9,681 bases of DNA from an uncultured Lachnospiraceae bacterium (lineage in GTDB: Bacteria; Bacillota; Clostridia; Lachnospirales; Lachnospiraceae), in the NCBI GenBank assembly GCA_910585215.1, contig CAJUDQ010000002.1, positions 136,267 to 145,947 on the forward strand, written 5' to 3'. Every line of letters starts with the position of its first letter. The first letter of the stretch is position 1. Positions 6,724 to 9,681 of this stretch are shown piece after piece. The notes beneath the pieces were generated by a model, which saw only the letters and a list, made by a program, of their open reading frames with translations, made no database searches and was not told where the DNA came from. The position numbers and the translations under genes were made by a program.

Positions 6724-9681
6724 ATGGCTAAATTACGAAAAGTTGCACAGGCGGTAAAGACTTGCGTAAAGGAACCCAAATATATAAAAAAAGGCATTAA
6801 TTATGTCTATCAGAATGGTTTATCGGGACTGAAGGGAAAAATTGGCAGTACAATCAATACAGATGAGCCGGTCCCTGTACAGATGCAGGAAGACAGCAGT
6901 CCGGATAAAAAATATAACAGTAATATTAAATTTTCTATTGTAATGCCAGTATATAATGTAGAAATAAAATGGCTGGAAAAGGCAATTCAATCTGTAAAAA
7001 ATCAGAATTACGTAAACTGGGAGCTGTGTATTGCAGATGACTGTTCTACTAAAAAAGAGGTAAGAGAGTATTTAAGCAAGATTCATGAGGATAAAATAAA
7101 AATCGTACTTTTGGAAAAAAACGGGGGTATTTCAGTCGCCAGCAATGAAGCGGCAAAGCTTGCTACTGGAGACTATATTGTTTTGATGGACAATGATGAC
7201 GAAATTACCTATGATGCCTTATACGAATTTCTGCGTGCTGTAAAGGAAAAAAATGCAGATGTCATTTACAGTGACCAAAATATTATTGATGTCAATGGTG
7301 TGGGAAGGGAACCATTACATAAACCGGACTGGTCACCGGAACTTTTTTTAAGCCAAATGTATCTTGGACATCTTGTAGGTTTTCGAAGAGAGCTGTTCAT
7401 AGAAGTTGGAGGCTTTCGAAGTGAATTTAATGGAAGTCAGGATTATGATTTATTGCTTCGAATTACAGAAAAGGCAGAGAGAGTTGAACATGTATCAAAA
7501 GTTTTGTATGGATGGAGAGATATTCCGTCTTCTACAGCGACAAACCCGGAGGCAAAGCCATATGCGCAGACTGCCGGTTTAAAAGCGATTCAAGAGCATC
7601 TTGACCGCACGCTGGGAGCAGGCAGGGCGAAAGCAAATGAGACAGAGGATTTATTCGTATATGATGTAAGATATTCGTTGGAAACAAAACCTCTGGTATC
7701 TGTGATTATACCGACAAAGGACCATGTGGATTTGCTTGAGAATCTGTTAAACAGTATTTATAAAAAAACAGCCTATGAAAATTTTGAACTTCTTATTTTG
7801 AATAATAATTCTGAAGAGAAAAAGAGTTTTGATTATTTTGAAAAAATACAGAAAGAACATCAAAATATAAGAGTAATCGAAGCATCGTATCCATTTAACT
7901 GGTCTGCTTTAAATAATCATGGTATTCGCGAAGCCAAAGGCGATGTCTATATTTTTATGAATAATGATATGGAGATTTTAACAAAAGACTGGATGGAGCG
8001 CCTTGTAGAGAAGGCAGTTTTACCCGAAACAGGTATTGTAGGTGGTCTGCTTCTGTATGAGGACAATACGATTCAGCATGCCGGTGTGGTAGTTGGCATC
8101 TGTGGATATGCAGACCATATTTATAAAGGATGCAAGCCGGTGCATTATGGTTCTCCGTTTATTTCTCCGATGGTCACAAGAAATGTAATGGCGTGTACTG
8201 GAGCATTGATGGCTGTTTCCAGAAAAACAATCGAATTTATCGGTGACTTTGATGATGAATTTATTATCTGCGGCAGTGATGTGGAAATCTGTATTCGAGC
8301 ATATAACAAAGGGCTTAGAAATATCTATGACCCTCATGTCAGATTATATCATTATGAATCAAAGAGCAGAGACAGCTATATTCCTGAGATTGATTTTGAG
8401 ATGTCGGAGTTTGCCTACCGTACCTGTAAGGAAGAGGGAGACCCATATTATAATAAATGTCTGGATTATTCCAAACTAATTCCCACAGAAACATCAAACA
8501 TACAGTTTGTAAAACCGGAAAGCGACATTATGAAATATATAAATATGCAGGGGAACAATACCATGATGAAAGATAGCGATGTTGAAGTAGCTGAAATATT
8601 ACAATACAATTTCAGAAAAAGTAAATTTGAGGAACCAAGGCTGAATCTTCTGGTTCCATCTGTCAATCCGGAGCATGTATTTGGTGGAATATCTACAGCA
8701 CTGAAGTTCTTTGAGGAATTGACAGAGCAGTCGGGTTATGCCAGCAGAATTATTCTGACCGATGCGCTTCCATCAAGAGAAGCCATTCGAAAATATGGTG
8801 AAAAATACCGGTATGTCCGGTGTACGAAAGACTGTGATGCAAGACATCAGCTTGTGCCGTACAGTGACAGATGGCAGAGAAGCATACCTGTTTCTTCAAA
8901 GGATATTTTTGTATTTACAGGATGGTGGACAGCATACTGTACACAGGAGGCATATCTTAAATTTGAGCAGGAACAAAATATTGCACCAAATCCGTTTATT
9001 TATTTTATTCAGGATTATGAGCCAGGTTTTTATCCATGGTCGACCAGATATCTTCTGGCAGATTCCACCTATCGAAGTGACCGAAAACAGATTGCCGTAT
9101 TTAACAGCGGATTGTTATATGAATTTTTCAGGGAAAATAAATATGCTTTTTACAGAGAATATGCTTTTGAACCGGTGTTAAATGCAGGTTTGAAAAAAGA
9201 ATTGTCAGAGCATGCAGGTGAAACAGTAAATAAAAAAAGGCAGATTCTTGTCTATGGAAGGCCATCTGTTGACAGAAATGCGTTTTCACTGGTAGTGTCA
9301 AGCCTGAAGAAGCTTGTAGAAAGAATGGATTCGGCAGAGAACTGGGAGTTTGTATCCGCAGGCGAGTATCATGACAAGGTAAATATTGGAAAAGGAAAGA
9401 GCCTTACTTCTGTCGGAAAGGTAACGATTGAAGAGTATGCAAGGCTTATGATGGAAAGCTATGCGGGAATTTCATTGATGTCCTCTCCACATCCAAGCTA
9501 TCCACCGCTTGAAATGTCAGAATTTGGGGTAAGGGTGATTACAAATAATTATGCAAACAAGGATTTGTCTGTTTTTAATAAAAATATTACCTCGGTAAGT
9601 AATGTAAGTCCTGATAACATCGCCATGCAGCTTGAAAAAATATGTAAAGACTATACTGCAGACTATCGACTTGAAGTGCTC
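6724..9681 (+). CDS. three-module glycosyltransferase (GT2-GT2-WsaF-like), 3'-partial
   Basis: Read codon by codon, this frame has no stop from ATG 6724 to the last base, giving 986 visible residues; the C-terminus lies beyond the window. A basic N-terminal segment (1-68) may associate with the membrane. Module 1 (about 69-310) is a GT2 domain: FSIVMPVYN (70-78), IADD (103-106) and the metal motif DNDD (156-159). Module 2 (about 323-600) is a second GT2 domain: PLVSVIIPTKD (323-333), NNN (380-382), FMNNDMEI (411-418), CTGALMAVSRK (491-501) and GSDVEICIRAY (517-527). Asn replaces the first Asp of its metal motif, as in many WbbL-type rhamnosyltransferases. Module 3 (640 onward) resembles the GT-B rhamnosyltransferase WsaF: LNLLVPSVNPEHVFGGISTA (640-659), YFIQDYEPGFYPW (760-772) and SSPHPSYPPLEMSEFG (920-935). 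It probably assembles a rhamnose-containing chain exported by Wzm/Wzt. Linkages and sugar donors cannot be read from sequence. Confidence 0.88.
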   Translation, partial: MAKLRKVAQAVKTCVKEPKYIKKGINYVYQNGLSGLKGKIGSTINTDEPVPVQMQEDSSPDKKYNSNIKFSIVMPVYNVEIKWLEKAIQSVKNQNYVNWELCIADDCSTKKEVREYLSKIHEDKIKIVLLEKNGGISVASNEAAKLATGDYIVLMDNDDEITYDALYEFLRAVKEKNADVIYSDQNIIDVNGVGREPLHKPDWSPELFLSQMYLGHLVGFRRELFIEVGGFRSEFNGSQDYDLLLRITEKAERVEHVSKVLYGWRDIPSSTATNPEAKPYAQTAGLKAIQEHLDRTLGAGRAKANETEDLFVYDVRYSLETKPLVSVIIPTKDHVDLLENLLNSIYKKTAYENFELLILNNNSEEKKSFDYFEKIQKEHQNIRVIEASYPFNWSALNNHGIREAKGDVYIFMNNDMEILTKDWMERLVEKAVLPETGIVGGLLLYEDNTIQHAGVVVGICGYADHIYKGCKPVHYGSPFISPMVTRNVMACTGALMAVSRKTIEFIGDFDDEFIICGSDVEICIRAYNKGLRNIYDPHVRLYHYESKSRDSYIPEIDFEMSEFAYRTCKEEGDPYYNKCLDYSKLIPTETSNIQFVKPESDIMKYINMQGNNTMMKDSDVEVAEILQYNFRKSKFEEPRLNLLVPSVNPEHVFGGISTALKFFEELTEQSGYASRIILTDALPSREAIRKYGEKYRYVRCTKDCDARHQLVPYSDRWQRSIPVSSKDIFVFTGWWTAYCTQEAYLKFEQEQNIAPNPFIYFIQDYEPGFYPWSTRYLLADSTYRSDRKQIAVFNSGLLYEFFRENKYAFYREYAFEPVLNAGLKKELSEHAGETVNKKRQILVYGRPSVDRNAFSLVVSSLKKLVERMDSAENWEFVSAGEYHDKVNIGKGKSLTSVGKVTIEEYARLMMESYAGISLMSSPHPSYPPLEMSEFGVRVITNNYANKDLSVFNKNITSVSNVSPDNIAMQLEKICKDYTADYRLEVL

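Noticed and set aside
8020..8337. Open frame of 105 codons on the minus strand inside the long transferase gene
   Set aside because: It lies wholly antisense to conserved GT2 module 2, has no recognisable domain and reads as a chance frame.
8762..9181. Plus-strand frame of 139 codons within the transferase gene
   Set aside because: It overlaps the WsaF-like module in another frame; the main frame carries the conserved motifs (QDYEPGFYPW) through this stretch without a stop.

Overview
The window looks like part of a cell-surface polysaccharide locus from a low-GC Gram-positive anaerobe. The AT-rich spacers, strong purine-rich Shine-Dalgarno sites, single coding direction and codon style resemble gut Lachnospiraceae/Clostridia. 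That placement is an inference; no rRNA or other taxonomic marker is present. All seven recognisable genes are on the + strand, and both ends of the window cut through a gene.

Left part (1-2752, more AT-rich): the 3' part of a polytopic membrane protein of the DUF2142 type, whose frame is open to base 1. After a 172-base AT-rich spacer comes a secreted lipoprotein whose body shows repeated blade-like segments of a GH43/Asp-box-type beta-propeller. A 187-base spacer follows (2753-2939), with a good sigma-A-type promoter at 2800-2828.

Right part (2940-9681, higher GC): rmlA and rmlC (dTDP-L-rhamnose synthesis), wzm and wzt (ABC exporter of a finished glycan, with a sugar-recognition C-terminal domain on the ATPase), then one very long glycosyltransferase. 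That last frame runs from ATG 6724 to the final base with no stop: 986 codons are visible. It contains three glycosyltransferase modules in a row: GT2, GT2, and a GT-B module resembling the rhamnosyltransferase WsaF.

How they fit together: RmlA and RmlC are two of the four enzymes that make dTDP-L-rhamnose; rmlB and rmlD are not in the window. The three-module transferase probably builds a rhamnose-containing chain on the cytoplasmic face, Wzt recognises the chain, and Wzm/Wzt export it. The layout recalls the Geobacillus stearothermophilus S-layer glycan (slg) cluster, where WsaE carries a methyltransferase plus two rhamnosyltransferases and WsaF is separate. Here a WsaF-like module is fused behind two GT2 modules. 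DUF2142 may be a GT-C-like membrane transferase, and the lipoprotein may bind or trim the exported glycan; both roles are tentative. I found no tRNA, rRNA, CRISPR array, insertion sequence or convincing intrinsic terminator. No stretch longer than 300 bases lacks a gene.
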